From: an uncultured Hyphomicrobiales bacterium
GTDB lineage: Bacteria; Pseudomonadota; Alphaproteobacteria; Rhizobiales; Devosiaceae
Direction: 5' to 3'
Length of the DNA stretch: 64,000 bases
Assembly (NCBI GenBank): GCA_903828145.1
Contig: CAIKKY010000006.1
Location: forward strand, 310,001-374,000
Under the pieces are notes generated by a model. That model was not told the origin of the DNA. It did no database searches and saw only the letters and a list, made by a program, of their open reading frames with translations. The first letter of the stretch is position 1. Each line of letters opens with the position of its first letter. A program made the translations under genes and the position numbers. Positions 50,562-60,528 of this stretch are shown here, in pieces.

Positions 50562-51200
50562 TTACTGCCGAACCACCACCAACGCACCCACCCGCACGCG
50601 GGTGAAGAGATCGGTGATATCTTCATTGGTGAGGCGGATACAGCCCGACGAGACGGCCTGACCAATAGTCCAGGGCTCAGACGTGCCGTGAATACGGTAG
50701 AGCGTGTCGCCAATATAGAGCGCCCGCGCGCCCAGCGGATTATCCGGGCCACCCGGCATATAGGCTGGCAGATCGGGCACGCGCTTGCGCATCTGGTCCG
50801 GCGGCGTCCAACCGGGCCACTCAGCCATGCGCGTGATCTTGTGCTGGCCCGCCCAGCGGAACCCGTCGCGCCCCACGCCAATGCCGTAACGCATTGCTTT
50901 GCCGCCTTCGAGCACGAGGTAAAGCCGCCGCTCAGAGGTTTCGATAACAATGGTGCCGGGCTTGAAACTGGTCTGGTAGGGGACAGTGGCCTTGGGCACC
51001 GCGCTGCCGCGCTTCGTGCGCGCCTGCACTGCGCTCGCTTTTTCCCACTGGTTGGTATCGAAGTTAAAGACCATACCGGCTGCCGAGGCGGCCCCGATCG
51101 TCGATATGCCGAGGATCGCCGTCATGGCCGCCGCCATGATGATCCTGATGATTGCGTTCGTGTTCAAACCCGCGCCTCTTGTCGATTCGAGGGCCTTCAT
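50562..51200 (-). CDS. L,D-transpeptidase (YkuD family)
   Basis: The 212-residue exported protein cross-links peptidoglycan or attaches envelope proteins. A hydrophobic signal (~16-38, ending GAASA) precedes a linker and the YkuD domain with '[22 protein letters not shown]' and the catalytic '[20 protein letters not shown]' followed by IRL. The Cys in SSGCIRL is the nucleophile and the His is in IHGT. ATG 51200 is taken as the start, but a TTG nearer the signal (near 51167) is possible. Confidence 0.92.
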   Translation of the reverse strand: MKALESTRGAGLNTNAIIRIIMAAAMTAILGISTIGAASAAGMVFNFDTNQWEKASAVQARTKRGSAVPKATVPYQTSFKPGTIVIETSERRLYLVLEGGKAMRYGIGVGRDGFRWAGQHKITRMAEWPGWTPPDQMRKRVPDLPAYMPGGPDNPLGARALYIGDTLYRIHGTSEPWTIGQAVSSGCIRLTNEDITDLFTRVRVGALVVVRQ

Positions 51201-51364
51201 GGCCCCAGTCGTCGTGCCTGATAGACTGTTCATTGCAACGGCGCAAATGGCCCTCGTGCCGATTCGTTGCCATATTCAGTCATGCAGATTCATTGTGTTG
51301 CCACGAAGTGACAATTACCACTCACCAAAGCGTGAGTTTATCTTCGATTCTGATGAGGTTGAGC

Positions 51365-52072
51365 GTGGGAGAAGAGTTAAAACGTGAAGCCGCCCGCCGG
51401 GCGCTCGAGGAGGTGCGTCCTGGCATGCGCCTCGGTCTCGGCACCGGCTCGACCGCCCGCCACTTTGTTGAGCTGTTGGGCGAGCGGGTCAAGGCCGGGC
51501 TTGAGGTCATCTGTGTGCCCACCTCCGAGGCGACGGCCGCCCAGGCGCGCGGCCTCGGCATTGCACTCTCCGATCTTGAAACCCTGCCGGCGCTCGATCT
51601 GACCATCGATGGTGCCGACGAGATTGGCCCCGGTCTTGCCCTCATCAAGGGCGGCGGTGGCGCCCTGCTGCGCGAGAAGATCGTCGCGGCGGCCTCCGCG
51701 CGCATGGTGGTGATTGCCGATGCATCGAAGCAGGTCAGCCTGCTCGGGCGTTTTCCGCTCCCGGTTGAGGTCAACCTGTTCGGGCTCGGGGCAACGTCGC
51801 TGGCCCTTCAGGCGGTGATGACCCGCTTTGGCGCCGAGGGCGCGTTGCGCCGACGGTTGACGCCCGACGGCGCGCCCTTCGTTACCGACGGTGGCCACGC
51901 CATCCTTGATGCTTTTTTTGGCCGCATTCCTGATCCAGAAGCGCTATCGAGGGCTCTTCTGGATATTCCGGGCGTTGTAGAGCATGGCCTCTTCCTCAAG
52001 CTGTGCGTCCGCGCTTATGTGGCGGGGGCGAATGGCATCGAGGTTCTGGACGCCGCGCCGCGCCTCGGCTAG
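51365..52072 (+). CDS. rpiA: Ribose-5-phosphate isomerase A
   Basis: The 235-residue enzyme interconverts ribose 5-phosphate and ribulose 5-phosphate. Motifs are '[17 protein letters not shown]', '[16 protein letters not shown]', '[20 protein letters not shown]' followed by [11 protein letters not shown], and 'DASKQV'. The active-site Asp/Lys pair lies in DGADE and [14 protein letters not shown] 51365 is chosen because GAGG at 51355-51358 is well spaced. ATG 51353 is the alternative. A 6-bp hairpin (ACTCAC / GTGAGT, 51320-51337) lies just upstream, and the gene is divergent from the transpeptidase. Confidence 0.95.
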   Translation: MGEELKREAARRALEEVRPGMRLGLGTGSTARHFVELLGERVKAGLEVICVPTSEATAAQARGLGIALSDLETLPALDLTIDGADEIGPGLALIKGGGGALLREKIVAAASARMVVIADASKQVSLLGRFPLPVEVNLFGLGATSLALQAVMTRFGAEGALRRRLTPDGAPFVTDGGHAILDAFFGRIPDPEALSRALLDIPGVVEHGLFLKLCVRAYVAGANGIEVLDAAPRLG

Positions 52073-52115
52073 AGGCTCTCGTATGATCCTGGCAACCTGA
52101 ATAGGCAAAACGCCA

Positions 52116-52631
52116 ATGACCTTGACCCTGAAACGCGCTCCGACCCTTGTTGCGGCTGCACTGTCGCTGTTCCTGTCGCTTTTTGTGGCGCTTCCGGCGC
52201 TCAGCCAGGAAGTCTCGCCCGAACATCTCGCACTTGCGCGTCAATATATCGACCTGACCGACCAGTCGGCCCTTTATGAGTCCGCCGTTGCCCAGGCTGG
52301 TGCCAAGACTTACCGGCAACTCCTGCCGCAGAACCCTGAAATTGCCGATGCGCTCAACGAGGCGATCACCACGGTGGTCAAGGCCTATGCCGACAAGAAG
52401 GGCGACCTCTACGATCAGATCGCGCGCGTCTACGCGACGGTCTTCAACGAACAGGAACTGAAGGATATCGTGGCCTTCTATTCCTCGCCCACGGGGACCA
52501 AGCTGGCCAAGGCCAATGCGGAACTCAACCCCACCATCAAGCGTGTCGTTGACATCTTCACGGTGAATCTCAATTCCGAGTTCTTCGCCAGGGTGCGCGC
52601 CGAATTGAAGGCCAAGGGCATCGATACCTGA
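52116..52631 (+). CDS. DUF2059 secreted protein
   Basis: The 171-residue precursor has a signal peptide (~8-30, cut near LSQ) and a helical DUF2059 domain: 'LARQYIDLTDQSALYESAV' at its start and 'EQELKDIVAFYSSPTGTKLA' as the family hallmark. It is expected in the periplasm, with unknown biochemical role. It starts 43 bp after rpiA and ends before a strong terminator, so it may form a unit with rpiA. Confidence 0.9.
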   Translation: MTLTLKRAPTLVAAALSLFLSLFVALPALSQEVSPEHLALARQYIDLTDQSALYESAVAQAGAKTYRQLLPQNPEIADALNEAITTVVKAYADKKGDLYDQIARVYATVFNEQELKDIVAFYSSPTGTKLAKANAELNPTIKRVVDIFTVNLNSEFFARVRAELKAKGIDT

Positions 52632-52654
52632 TCGCCTTGATCCCGCTTATGACC

Positions 52655-52680
52655 AGCCCCGCTTCGGCGGGGCTTTTTTA
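52655..52680 (+). terminator. Intrinsic terminator after DUF2059 gene
   Basis: AGCCCCGC pairs with GCGGGGCT across a TTCG tetraloop and is followed by six T residues. Confidence 0.96.
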
Positions 52681-52706
52681 TCGGGCCTAATTTTCTTGGG
52701 GGATGT

Positions 52707-54080
52707 ATGGACACGAAGTTTGATCTGGTTGTGATTGGCGGCGGCTCGGGCGGCGTGCGCGCGGCACGCATTGCGGCCGGCTATGGCGCCCGTGTCGCGA
52801 TCATCGAGGAATACCGCGTCGGCGGCACCTGCGTGATCCGGGGCTGCGTGCCGAAGAAACTCTTCGTCTATGCCTCGCGCTTTGCCGACCTGTTCGAGAT
52901 TGCCCCCACCTTCGGCTGGACCGTCGATGCCCATTTCGATTGGCCCACCCTCATGGCCAATAAGGATAAGGAAATTGCGCGCCTTGAGGCCGCCTATTCC
53001 GCCGGGCTCGACAAGGCGGGCGTCACCATTTTCCGCGACCGCGGCGAAGTCACTGGCCCCAACAGCGTCCGCCTCGTGAAGGCCGGCACCGACCTGACCG
53101 CCAAAACCATCCTCATCGCCACGGGCGCGCGCCCATCGCTGCCGCAAATTCCGGGGCGCGAATTGGGCATCACGTCCAATGAAGCGCTGCACCTTGAGCG
53201 CCTGCCGCATTCGATCCTGATCGAAGGGGGCGGTTATGTGGCGGTTGAATTCGCCACAATTTTCGCCGGTCTCGGGGTCAACACCACTCTGATCTATCGC
53301 GGCAACCGCGTCTTGCGCGGCTTTGACGAGGACATGCGCGAAGGCCTTGATGCCGGGCTCGAAACCCGGGGCATCCGCCGCATTTACGAAACCAATGTGC
53401 TGAGCCTCAAAAAGACCGGCAGCGACATCACCGTCGCTTTTTCCGATGGCACCGAAGCGCCCTTTGGCGCAGTGATGTTTGCCACCGGCCGCGTGCCCAA
53501 CGTGAAGGGGCTCGGGCTCGAGCATGCCGGGGTTCATCTCGATGCGGCTGGCGCCATTGCGGTGGATGCCTATTCGCAAACCAATGTGCCCTCGATCTAT
53601 GCCGTGGGCGATGTGACCAACCGCGTGCAACTGACCCCCATTGCCATCCGCGAGGGCCATGCCTTCGCCGACACGGTGTTCGGCGGCAAGCCGACCGCCG
53701 TCGACCACAGTTCAGTCGGCAGTGCCGTGTTTGCTGAACCCGAAGTCGCCTCCATCGGCCTCACCGAGGCGGAAGCCGCGACCCATGGCGATATCGATGT
53801 CTATATCGCCCGCTTCCGGCCGATGATGAACACGCTCTCGCTTAAATCCGATCGGATGATCATGAAGCTGATCACCCGCGCCGAGGGTGGCCTGGTGCTG
53901 GGGTGCCATGTGCTCGGGCCGGGCGCGGCGGAGATCATTCAGATGGCGGCCATCCCCATGGGCATGGGGGGCACCAAGGCCGATTGGGACCGGGCCGTGG
54001 CCATGCATCCCACCGCAGCCGAGGAACTGGTGACCTTCCGCACCCCGACCCATCGCTATCGCGGCGGCCAGCGGGTCTAG
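52707..54080 (+). CDS. gor: Glutathione-disulfide reductase
   Basis: The 457-residue flavoenzyme reduces GSSG with NADPH. The FAD motif 'GGGSGGVRAARIAAGYGA', the redox pair 'GGTCVIRGCVPKK' (Cys42, Cys47), the NADPH fold 'ILIEGGGYVAVEFATIFAG' with Arg in 'YRGNRVLRGFD', and the C-terminal 'AMHPTAAEELVTFRTP' with the catalytic His are all present. The CVIRGCVPKK form is the plant/alphaproteobacterial Gor type. It follows the rpiA-DUF2059 terminator, so it needs its own promoter in a very short gap or read-through. Confidence 0.96.
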   Translation: MDTKFDLVVIGGGSGGVRAARIAAGYGARVAIIEEYRVGGTCVIRGCVPKKLFVYASRFADLFEIAPTFGWTVDAHFDWPTLMANKDKEIARLEAAYSAGLDKAGVTIFRDRGEVTGPNSVRLVKAGTDLTAKTILIATGARPSLPQIPGRELGITSNEALHLERLPHSILIEGGGYVAVEFATIFAGLGVNTTLIYRGNRVLRGFDEDMREGLDAGLETRGIRRIYETNVLSLKKTGSDITVAFSDGTEAPFGAVMFATGRVPNVKGLGLEHAGVHLDAAGAIAVDAYSQTNVPSIYAVGDVTNRVQLTPIAIREGHAFADTVFGGKPTAVDHSSVGSAVFAEPEVASIGLTEAEAATHGDIDVYIARFRPMMNTLSLKSDRMIMKLITRAEGGLVLGCHVLGPGAAEIIQMAAIPMGMGGTKADWDRAVAMHPTAAEELVTFRTPTHRYRGGQRV

Positions 54081-54133
54081 CCCCCCGGGGGACAACCTGA
54101 TAGACCGCCGCGGCAGAAAAACGGAGTATGCCC

Positions 54134-55507
54134 ATGAGCTGGACCCCCGAAAGCTGGCGCACGAGGCCCGTGACCCAGGTTCCCGCCTATCCCGATCCGG
54201 CCCGCCTTGCCGCGACCGAGACGCAGCTCCGAAAATTTCCGCCGCTGGTTTTTGCCGGTGAAGCGCGCGAATTGAAGCATCAGCTCGCCGAAGTGGCGGC
54301 GGGCCGGGCCTTTCTCCTGCAGGGCGGCGATTGCGCCGAGAGCTTTGCCGAGCATGGCGCCGACCATATCCGCGATTTCTTCCGCGTATTCTTGCAGATG
54401 GCGGTGGTGCTGACCCATGGCGGCTCGAAGCCGGTGGTGAAGGTTGGCCGCATTGCCGGCCAGTTCGCCAAGCCGCGCTCGGCCGATACCGAAACCATCG
54501 ACGGGCTGACCCTGCCGTCTTATCGCGGCGACATCATCAACGATATTGCCTTCACGCCTGAGGCGCGACTGCCCGATCCTGACCGTCTGCTGCTCGCTTA
54601 TCGGCAGTCGGCGGCGACGCTCAACCTGCTGCGCGCCTTTGCGACGGGCGGCTATGCCGACCTGACCCGCGTGCATGAATGGACCATGGGCTTTATGAAG
54701 GATTCCAAGGCCTATCCGCGCTTTGAGCAGGTGGCCCAGAAGATCGACGAAGCCATCGATTTCATGCGGGCGCTAGGGCTCAATTCCGAGAATACGCCGG
54801 CGCTGCGTGAAACCCGCTTCTACACCTCGCACGAAGCGCTTCTGCTCGGCTACGAGGAGGCGCTCACCCGGCGCGACTCAACGAGTGGCGACTACTACGC
54901 CACCTCGGGCCATATGCTGTGGATCGGCGACCGCACCCGCCAGCCCGATGGCGCGCATGTCGAATATTTCTCGGGGATCAAGAACCCCATCGGCATCAAG
55001 TGTGGCCCCTCGCTTTCGACCGGCGATCTCATCCGCCTGCTCGATACGCTCAACCCGGCCAATGAGGCGGGGCGGATCACGCTGATTTCCCGCTTCGGCG
55101 CCGACAAGGTTGCCGAGCACCTGCCGCGTCTCATCGAAGCGGTGGAACAGGAAGGCCGCGCGGTCGTGTGGGTCTGCGACCCCATGCATGGCAACACCAT
55201 CAAGGCCTCGAACGGCTACAAGACCCGCCCGTTTGATCGCGTTCTGGCCGAAGTGCAGGGCTTTTTTCAGGTGCATCGCGCCATGGGCTCGTATGCGGGT
55301 GGCATTCACATCGAAATGACCGGCGATGACGTGACCGAATGTGTGGGCGGTGGAGTGGCCGCCATCACTGAGGCCGGCCTCGTCGACCGCTACCACACCT
55401 ATTGCGACCCGCGCCTCAATGCCTCGCAGGCGCTCGAACTGGCCTTCCTCGTGGCCGAGGAACTGCGCACCGGCCAGCCGGCGGCCGCGACACACGCGGC
55501 GGAATAG
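54134..55507 (+). CDS. aroG: 3-deoxy-7-phosphoheptulonate synthase, class II
   Basis: The 457-residue enzyme condenses PEP and erythrose 4-phosphate as the first shikimate step. It is the class II (plant/actinobacterial/rhizobial) type, with '[20 protein letters not shown]', '[15 protein letters not shown]', '[14 protein letters not shown]', '[15 protein letters not shown]', '[14 protein letters not shown]' and '[12 protein letters not shown]'. Cys in GGDCAE and residues of the KPRS loop are metal and substrate sites. ATG 54134 with GGAG upstream is preferred over ATG 54128. Confidence 0.96.
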   Translation: MSWTPESWRTRPVTQVPAYPDPARLAATETQLRKFPPLVFAGEARELKHQLAEVAAGRAFLLQGGDCAESFAEHGADHIRDFFRVFLQMAVVLTHGGSKPVVKVGRIAGQFAKPRSADTETIDGLTLPSYRGDIINDIAFTPEARLPDPDRLLLAYRQSAATLNLLRAFATGGYADLTRVHEWTMGFMKDSKAYPRFEQVAQKIDEAIDFMRALGLNSENTPALRETRFYTSHEALLLGYEEALTRRDSTSGDYYATSGHMLWIGDRTRQPDGAHVEYFSGIKNPIGIKCGPSLSTGDLIRLLDTLNPANEAGRITLISRFGADKVAEHLPRLIEAVEQEGRAVVWVCDPMHGNTIKASNGYKTRPFDRVLAEVQGFFQVHRAMGSYAGGIHIEMTGDDVTECVGGGVAAITEAGLVDRYHTYCDPRLNASQALELAFLVAEELRTGQPAAATHAAE

Positions 55508-55509
55508 GC

Positions 55510-55530
55510 GCGGGGGGCCTTGTCCCCCGC
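55510..55530. other. GC hairpin between DAHP synthase and nadE
   Basis: GCGGGGG pairs with CCCCCGC across a 7-nt loop. There is no T-tract, so it is a weak or partial terminator candidate. Confidence 0.4.
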
Positions 55531-55608
55531 CTGCGGTGTCCCCCCGCGCCCTTGCCGGGCCGGGGGCGAAAAGCTAATTGAGTGCCAAGCTTTCCCCGGA
55601 ACCGCCCC

Positions 55609-57324
55609 GTGACCGATCACCTCCGTATTGCGCTGGCCCAGGCCAATCCCACCGTCGGGGCCATTGCGGCCAATCTCGGCCGCGCCGAAGCCCTCGTCGA
55701 TGAGGCGCTGGCGGCCAAGGCCGACATCGTGATGTTCACCGAACTGTTCCTCACCGGCTATTTCCCCGATGATCTGCTGTTCAGGCCCCGCTTCATCGCC
55801 GATGCCATGGCGGCGGCCGAAGCGCTGGCGCAGCGCACCGCCGGTACGACGCTCACTGTGATCCTGCCGTCGCTCTGGCAGGAGGGTGCCGTGCTCACCA
55901 ATTCGGTTCTCGTCCTCGAAGGCGGCCGGATTACCGCGCGGCGTGACAAGCACGAATTGCCCAATGACGACGTGTTTTATGAGCGCCGCTATTTCTCGCC
56001 CGGCCCCTTGCCCCAGCCCGTCACCATCAAGGGTGTGCCGATCGGCCTGCCGATCTGCGAGGATATCTGGCACGATGCGGTCACGGCCCACCTCGTCGCG
56101 GCGGGGGCCGAGCTGCTGCTGTGCCCTAATGGCTCGCCCTATTGGCACGACAAACAGACGACGCGCTATCAGCGGGTGCGTGATCGTGTGGCGGCCCATG
56201 GCGTGCCCGTGGTCTATCTCAATCAGGTCGGCGGCCAGGATGAGCTGGTGTTTGATGGCGCGAGTTTCGCCATCGAGCCCGGCGGACACCTCGTCATGCA
56301 AGCTAAAAGCTTCACGCCTGATTTCATCATCACCGAATGGTCGCGCACCGCGTCGGGCTGGCGCGCCACGAAAGAGGCCATGACCCCCTTGCCAGAGGCC
56401 GATGAGGCACCATGGCTCGCCGCCATGCTCGGCCTTCGCGACTACGTGAACAAGAACGGCTTCAGCTCAGTGCTGCTGGGGCTTTCCGGCGGCATTGATA
56501 GTGCGGTTGTGGCCGCGCTCGCCGTCGATGCGCTCGGGGCGGATCGCGTCCACGCGCTGATGCTGCCTTACCACTACACCTCGGAAGAAAGCCTCGTCGA
56601 TGCGCGGACCTGCGCCGAGCGGCTGGGCATCCGTTACGATGTCGTGCCCATCGCCGCCCCGGTGGAAAGCGCGCTGGGGGCACTGGCACCGGTGTTTCAG
56701 GGGCGTCCGGCCGATCTCACCGAGGAAAACATCCAGTCACGCCTGCGCGGCGTGTACCTTATGGCCGTGTCCAACAAGCTGGGCGGTCTGCTGCTCACCA
56801 CCGGCAATAAATCCGAGATGGCCGTTGGCTATGCCACGCTCTACGGCGATATGAACGGGGCCTTCAATCCGATCAAGGACATGCTGAAAATGCAGGTCTA
56901 TGCGCTCGCCGCCTGGCGCAATGCGCACCGGCCGCAAGGGGCGCTCGGCCCGGCCGTCGAGGTCATTCCGACCAACATCATCGACAAGGCGCCAAGCGCC
57001 GAACTGCGGCCCAATCAGACCGATCAGGATTCGCTGCCGCCCTATCCCATCCTCGATGAAATCATCGCCGGGCTGGTCGAACAGGACTTGTCGCTCGCCG
57101 AAATCGTGGCAAAGGGCGAAGGCCGCTTTGATCTGGCGCTGGTGCGGCGGCTCGAACGCCTGATCGGGCTTGCCGAATACAAGCGCCGTCAGGCGCCCCC
57201 TGGCGTCAAGCTCACGCGTAAGGCGTTCGGGCTCGGGCGCCGCTACCCGATCACCAATGGCTATCGCGATACCCATGACGCCATCGCGGCGCTGCCGCCA
57301 CACCTCTCCAAAGGGCTCGAATGA
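55609..57324 (+). CDS. nadE: Glutamine-dependent NAD+ synthetase
   Basis: The 571-residue enzyme converts deamido-NAD to NAD. The N-terminal nitrilase-type glutaminase has the triad Glu45 ('FTELFLTGY'), Lys114 ('RRDKHELPN') and Cys150 ('LPICEDIWHD'). The C-terminal synthetase has the ATP loop 'LGLSGGIDSAVVAALAVDAL' and 'TTGNKSEMAVGYATLYGDM'. GTG 55609 directly precedes the first beta-strand and is chosen over GTG 55582. Neither has a strong ribosome-binding site. The stop overlaps the start of gltX. Confidence 0.95.
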   Translation: MTDHLRIALAQANPTVGAIAANLGRAEALVDEALAAKADIVMFTELFLTGYFPDDLLFRPRFIADAMAAAEALAQRTAGTTLTVILPSLWQEGAVLTNSVLVLEGGRITARRDKHELPNDDVFYERRYFSPGPLPQPVTIKGVPIGLPICEDIWHDAVTAHLVAAGAELLLCPNGSPYWHDKQTTRYQRVRDRVAAHGVPVVYLNQVGGQDELVFDGASFAIEPGGHLVMQAKSFTPDFIITEWSRTASGWRATKEAMTPLPEADEAPWLAAMLGLRDYVNKNGFSSVLLGLSGGIDSAVVAALAVDALGADRVHALMLPYHYTSEESLVDARTCAERLGIRYDVVPIAAPVESALGALAPVFQGRPADLTEENIQSRLRGVYLMAVSNKLGGLLLTTGNKSEMAVGYATLYGDMNGAFNPIKDMLKMQVYALAAWRNAHRPQGALGPAVEVIPTNIIDKAPSAELRPNQTDQDSLPPYPILDEIIAGLVEQDLSLAEIVAKGEGRFDLALVRRLERLIGLAEYKRRQAPPGVKLTRKAFGLGRRYPITNGYRDTHDAIAALPPHLSKGLE

Positions 57325-58649
57325 CCACCATTGTCCGCTACGCGCCCTCGCCCACCGGGCGGCTCCATATCGGCAATGCGCGGCCCATGCTGCTCAACTG
57401 GTTGTTTCGGCTCAGGACCGGCGGCCAATACATCCTGCGGCTCGATGATACCGATCAGGCCCGCTCCACCGAGGCCTTTGCGAGAGGGATCATCGACGAC
57501 CTGACCTGGCTCGGTGTCAAACCTGACCTGACCGTGCGCCAGTCGGATCGCACGGCGCTTTATGATCGGGCGCGCGATACACTCATCGCGTCGGGGCGGC
57601 TCTACCCGTGTTTTGATACCGAGGACGAGCTGGAGGCGGCGCGCATGCGTGCGCGTCGGCTCGGGCTCCCGCCGATCTATAACCGGCAGGCGCTGACCCT
57701 CACTGACGCCGACCGGGCGCGCTTCACGGCCGAGGGCCGCACGCCGCACTGGCGCTTCCGGCTCGAGGGCAAGCCCGTCGGTTTCACCGATCTCATTAAG
57801 GGGCCGCAGACGGTCAACACCGCATCCATGTCCGATCCGGTGCTTATCCGCGCTGACGGCACCTATCTCTACACGCTGCCCTCGGTGGTCGATGATATCG
57901 ACCTGCGGATCACCCATGTCATCCGCGGCGAGGATCATGTGTCCAATACGGGCACCCAGATTGAGATTTTCGAGGCGCTGGGCGGTGCTGTGCCCGAATT
58001 CGCGCATCATAATCTGTTGACCGGCGCCGATGGGGAGGGCCTCTCGAAGCGGTTGGGCTCGCTGTCGCTGGCCGATCTGCGCGCCGAGGGCTTTGAGCCC
58101 ATGGCGGTCGCCGTGGCCGCGACCCTCAACGGCACCAGCCTGCCGCTCAATCCCTACAGCTCACTGACGGCGCTCGCAGACGTCCTGCCGCTTTCGGCCA
58201 TTTCGCATGGCTCGGCGCGCTTTGATCCCGATGAGCTCAAAAGCCTCAACGCGCGGCTCCTGCACAGTCTCGATTACGCCGAGGTCGCGCCGCGCCTGAA
58301 GGCCCTGGGCCTTGATCGCGAGCCGCTCTGGCTGGCGCTCCGCTCCAATCTCACGGTCTTTGCCGATATTGCGGCGCTCGCCACCCTCATTACCGGTCCG
58401 GTTACGCCGGTGATCGCCGAGGTCGATAAAGATTTTATCGCACAGGCGCGCGACCTTCTTCCCGCTGAGCCCTGGGACAGCGAGACCTGGGGGCACTGGA
58501 CGAAGGCGATGAAAGACGCCACCGGCCGGAAGGGCAAGGACCTGTTCCTGCCGCTGCGTCTTGCGCTCACCGGGCGGCACGATGGCCCCGAACTTAAAGC
58601 GCTGCTGCCGCTTGTTGGGCGTAAGGCGTCTCTGGACCGACTATCCTGA
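57321..58649 (+). CDS. gltX: Glutamyl-tRNA synthetase (short, GluRS2-like)
   Basis: The 442-residue class I synthetase charges glutamate to tRNA. 'RYAPSPTGRLHIGNARPMLL' holds the HIGH-type motif (HIGN). 'TRFRLEGK' is replaced by 'HWRFRLEGKPVGFTDLIKGP'. The second ATP motif is 'GEGLSKRLGSLSLADL', an altered KMSKS. It keeps a C-terminal anticodon-binding region, so it is not a GluQ-type tRNA-modifying enzyme. Alphaproteobacteria usually carry two GltX copies, and the shortness suggests GluRS2. Overlap with nadE is 4 bp. Its 3' end overlaps the convergent DUF2865 gene by 56 bp. Confidence 0.93.
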   Translation: MTTIVRYAPSPTGRLHIGNARPMLLNWLFRLRTGGQYILRLDDTDQARSTEAFARGIIDDLTWLGVKPDLTVRQSDRTALYDRARDTLIASGRLYPCFDTEDELEAARMRARRLGLPPIYNRQALTLTDADRARFTAEGRTPHWRFRLEGKPVGFTDLIKGPQTVNTASMSDPVLIRADGTYLYTLPSVVDDIDLRITHVIRGEDHVSNTGTQIEIFEALGGAVPEFAHHNLLTGADGEGLSKRLGSLSLADLRAEGFEPMAVAVAATLNGTSLPLNPYSSLTALADVLPLSAISHGSARFDPDELKSLNARLLHSLDYAEVAPRLKALGLDREPLWLALRSNLTVFADIAALATLITGPVTPVIAEVDKDFIAQARDLLPAEPWDSETWGHWTKAMKDATGRKGKDLFLPLRLALTGRHDGPELKALLPLVGRKASLDRLS

Positions 58650-59724
58650 CGCGCTTGCCGTTAAACGTGAGGATCCGGGTCGCCACCGCTGACGGCGCGG
58701 TGATCCGCACCACCGTTTCGCCCGGCGCGGCGGGACGGCGGCGGGGCAGGGGCACATCCACATAAATCGCCTGGTCGGCTTCGGCCGTGACGGTCACCGC
58801 CTGCCGTCCGCGCGGATCGCGCAAGGGCAGCGGGAACGTTGCGCCCCGGAAGGTCACCATTGCGCGCTGTCCGCGCCCGGGCATTTCGACAAGCGCAATC
58901 TGGCCATAGTCCATGGCCGATTGGCACTTGTTCGCTTTGTCATATTCGGTGCGGAACCGGAACGCGTTGGGCAATGTGCTATAGGCTTCGCCATACTGGT
59001 TGATCATCTGGTCGGGATCCTGGCCCGGGTTGTCGTAATAGTACAGATCGACATCCAGCGTGGGGCACATGGCCCGGCACTGCTCGGCATCATTGGGCAC
59101 ATAGTCGACGAGCGTTGAATAGCTGATCGGCCAGTAGAACCCGTCGGTCTTGCGCACGCAGAGCGTCCGCACCGTGTGGTAATTGCCATAGGGGTCAAAC
59201 TGCTCGCCGCGCACGCCGCCTGCACCATCAAAGGCATCGCCGATGGCGTTGAACAACTGGTCGAACAGATTGCCCCGCTCGCGCGGCCGCTCGGCCTGGC
59301 CGTCGCAGCCAAAACGCGCCATCTGCTGCAAAACGGCTTCGCGCTGGCTCGCCACCGCGTCACCGGTATCGACGCGGCGGCTCAGCGCCTCAAGCCGCGT
59401 GCGTCCATCGGTAATGGTCCGCGCCAGCACCCGGCATTCCGGGCTCAGCGTGCGTCCGGCCTTGGCGTCATCATTGCAGCCCTGACGGATATAGGCGCTT
59501 TCCGAGCGCTGCAGATCCCGCTTCAGCTGTTTGAGGGTCTGGTCATTGCCGCTCTGGCCCTGAAAATCTGAATTGCGGTCGAGTGCCGCCAATTGCTGCT
59601 TGAGCTGCACACAGGCCGCCGCCTGGGCCATGGCCGCGTCTGTGCCGGCCGCCACCATGGACAGGGCGACAAGCAGCATGAGCCCGAGGCGCATGAGTCC
59701 AATCCGCATCAGATCAATCGTCAT
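58594..59724 (-). CDS. DUF2865 exported protein
   Basis: The 376-residue precursor has a signal peptide (MTIDLMRIGLMRLGLMLLV..., cut near AMAQA). A coiled helical region (~35-140) with 'CVQLKQQLAALDRNS' and 'LKQLKRDLQRSESAYIRQGC' is followed by the DUF2865 core, 'TLCVRKTDGFYWPISYST' with 'NDAEQCRAMCPTLDVDLYYY'. Four conserved cysteines in the core and a Pro/Arg-rich tail fit this Hyphomicrobiales family of unknown function. Its last 18 codons lie antisense to the end of gltX. ATG 59724 is chosen, with 59709 and 59694 as alternatives. Confidence 0.85.
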   Translation of the reverse strand: MTIDLMRIGLMRLGLMLLVALSMVAAGTDAAMAQAAACVQLKQQLAALDRNSDFQGQSGNDQTLKQLKRDLQRSESAYIRQGCNDDAKAGRTLSPECRVLARTITDGRTRLEALSRRVDTGDAVASQREAVLQQMARFGCDGQAERPRERGNLFDQLFNAIGDAFDGAGGVRGEQFDPYGNYHTVRTLCVRKTDGFYWPISYSTLVDYVPNDAEQCRAMCPTLDVDLYYYDNPGQDPDQMINQYGEAYSTLPNAFRFRTEYDKANKCQSAMDYGQIALVEMPGRGQRAMVTFRGATFPLPLRDPRGRQAVTVTAEADQAIYVDVPLPRRRPAAPGETVVRITAPSAVATRILTFNGKRVRIVGPETPYAQQAAAAL

Positions 59725-59998
59725 CACCCACCGTATCGGTGCCTTCGCATCACGGGACCAATTGTCTTCAGGCTTCAAAAACCCCCGCGCGCCCTTTACC
59801 CTATCAGGGCACGGTGAATGAAAACACCTGCCGGTGCCCCTGGGTTCCATGGCGCTGGCCCGTCTGCGGGTGGGAAATCCGTCCCGGCCTGAAATGCCAC
59901 TCTGTTTTGAAGCGATTAGGTCGCAAATCTGACGTATTTTACCGTATGTGATCGGTGAAGGCGCGCTCGAGGTTGCGCCAGACGCTACAGGAGTTTTC

Positions 59999-60415
59999 AT
60001 GCGTTTACGCCACGCGCTTGCCGTATTCATCGCCGCCCTTGCCGTTTCGGCAGGTCCGGCCGTCCGCGCCGAAGATCAGCCGGCTCCGGCCGCCGATTTT
60101 GCCGCCTTCAACACGTCCTGCATGGGCGCAACGAGTTTCCTCTTGGGCGAACCGCCCGCCGGTGTCGATGTCGGCGCCGTGTTCACCGCGCTTTGCGGCT
60201 GCCTCGCGACCGAGTTCGCGCCGCTCTCCCAGGCCGATCTCGACATGCTGACGGCCGATCTCAACGGCACGGCCACCAAGGAAAGCCGCGATGCCTATGC
60301 GGGCTACCCCGAGTTGGCGAGCAAGGCCCAGGCTGGCCTCAACAGCTGCTTTACGAGCGATGCCGTTATGCCCCTGCTGAAGCCGGCGGCCCCCGCCGAC
60401 GCCCCGAAGCAGTAA
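59999..60415 (+). CDS. Secreted small cysteine-containing hypothetical protein
   Basis: The 138-residue precursor has a signal peptide (MRLRHALAVFIAALAVSAG, cut after VRA). The mature part has four cysteines, 'NTSCMGA', 'LCGCLATEF' and 'NSCFTS', which may form two disulfides, and helices in between. No family is recognised. AGGAG before ATG 59999 decides the start. A strong hairpin terminator follows. Confidence 0.8.
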   Translation: MRLRHALAVFIAALAVSAGPAVRAEDQPAPAADFAAFNTSCMGATSFLLGEPPAGVDVGAVFTALCGCLATEFAPLSQADLDMLTADLNGTATKESRDAYAGYPELASKAQAGLNSCFTSDAVMPLLKPAAPADAPKQ

Positions 60416-60436
60416 GCCTGCGCATCAAGGCTGGTG

Positions 60437-60473
60437 AAACGGGGTGTCCCACGGGGCACCCCGTTTGCCTTTC
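60437..60473 (+). terminator. Intrinsic terminator before the cysS leader
   Basis: AAACGGGGTG pairs perfectly with CACCCCGTTT (10 bp, 10-nt loop), followed by GCCTTTC. It separates the preceding gene from the cysS-cimA promoter. Confidence 0.75.
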
Positions 60474-60494
60474 GTCCCCGGGCCCGCTGTCCCC

Positions 60495-60522
60495 TTGATT
60501 TCCGGGCAATCTCGGCTATGGT
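60495..60522 (+). promoter_or_regulatory. Promoter of the cysS-cimA leader
   Basis: TTGATT (60495-60500) and TATGGT (60517-60522) are 16 bp apart. The predicted transcription start (about 60528-60530) coincides with the ATG of the leader peptide, so the leader mRNA may be leaderless, as reported for trpL in Sinorhizobium. Confidence 0.6.
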
Positions 60523-60528
60523 GAGCGG

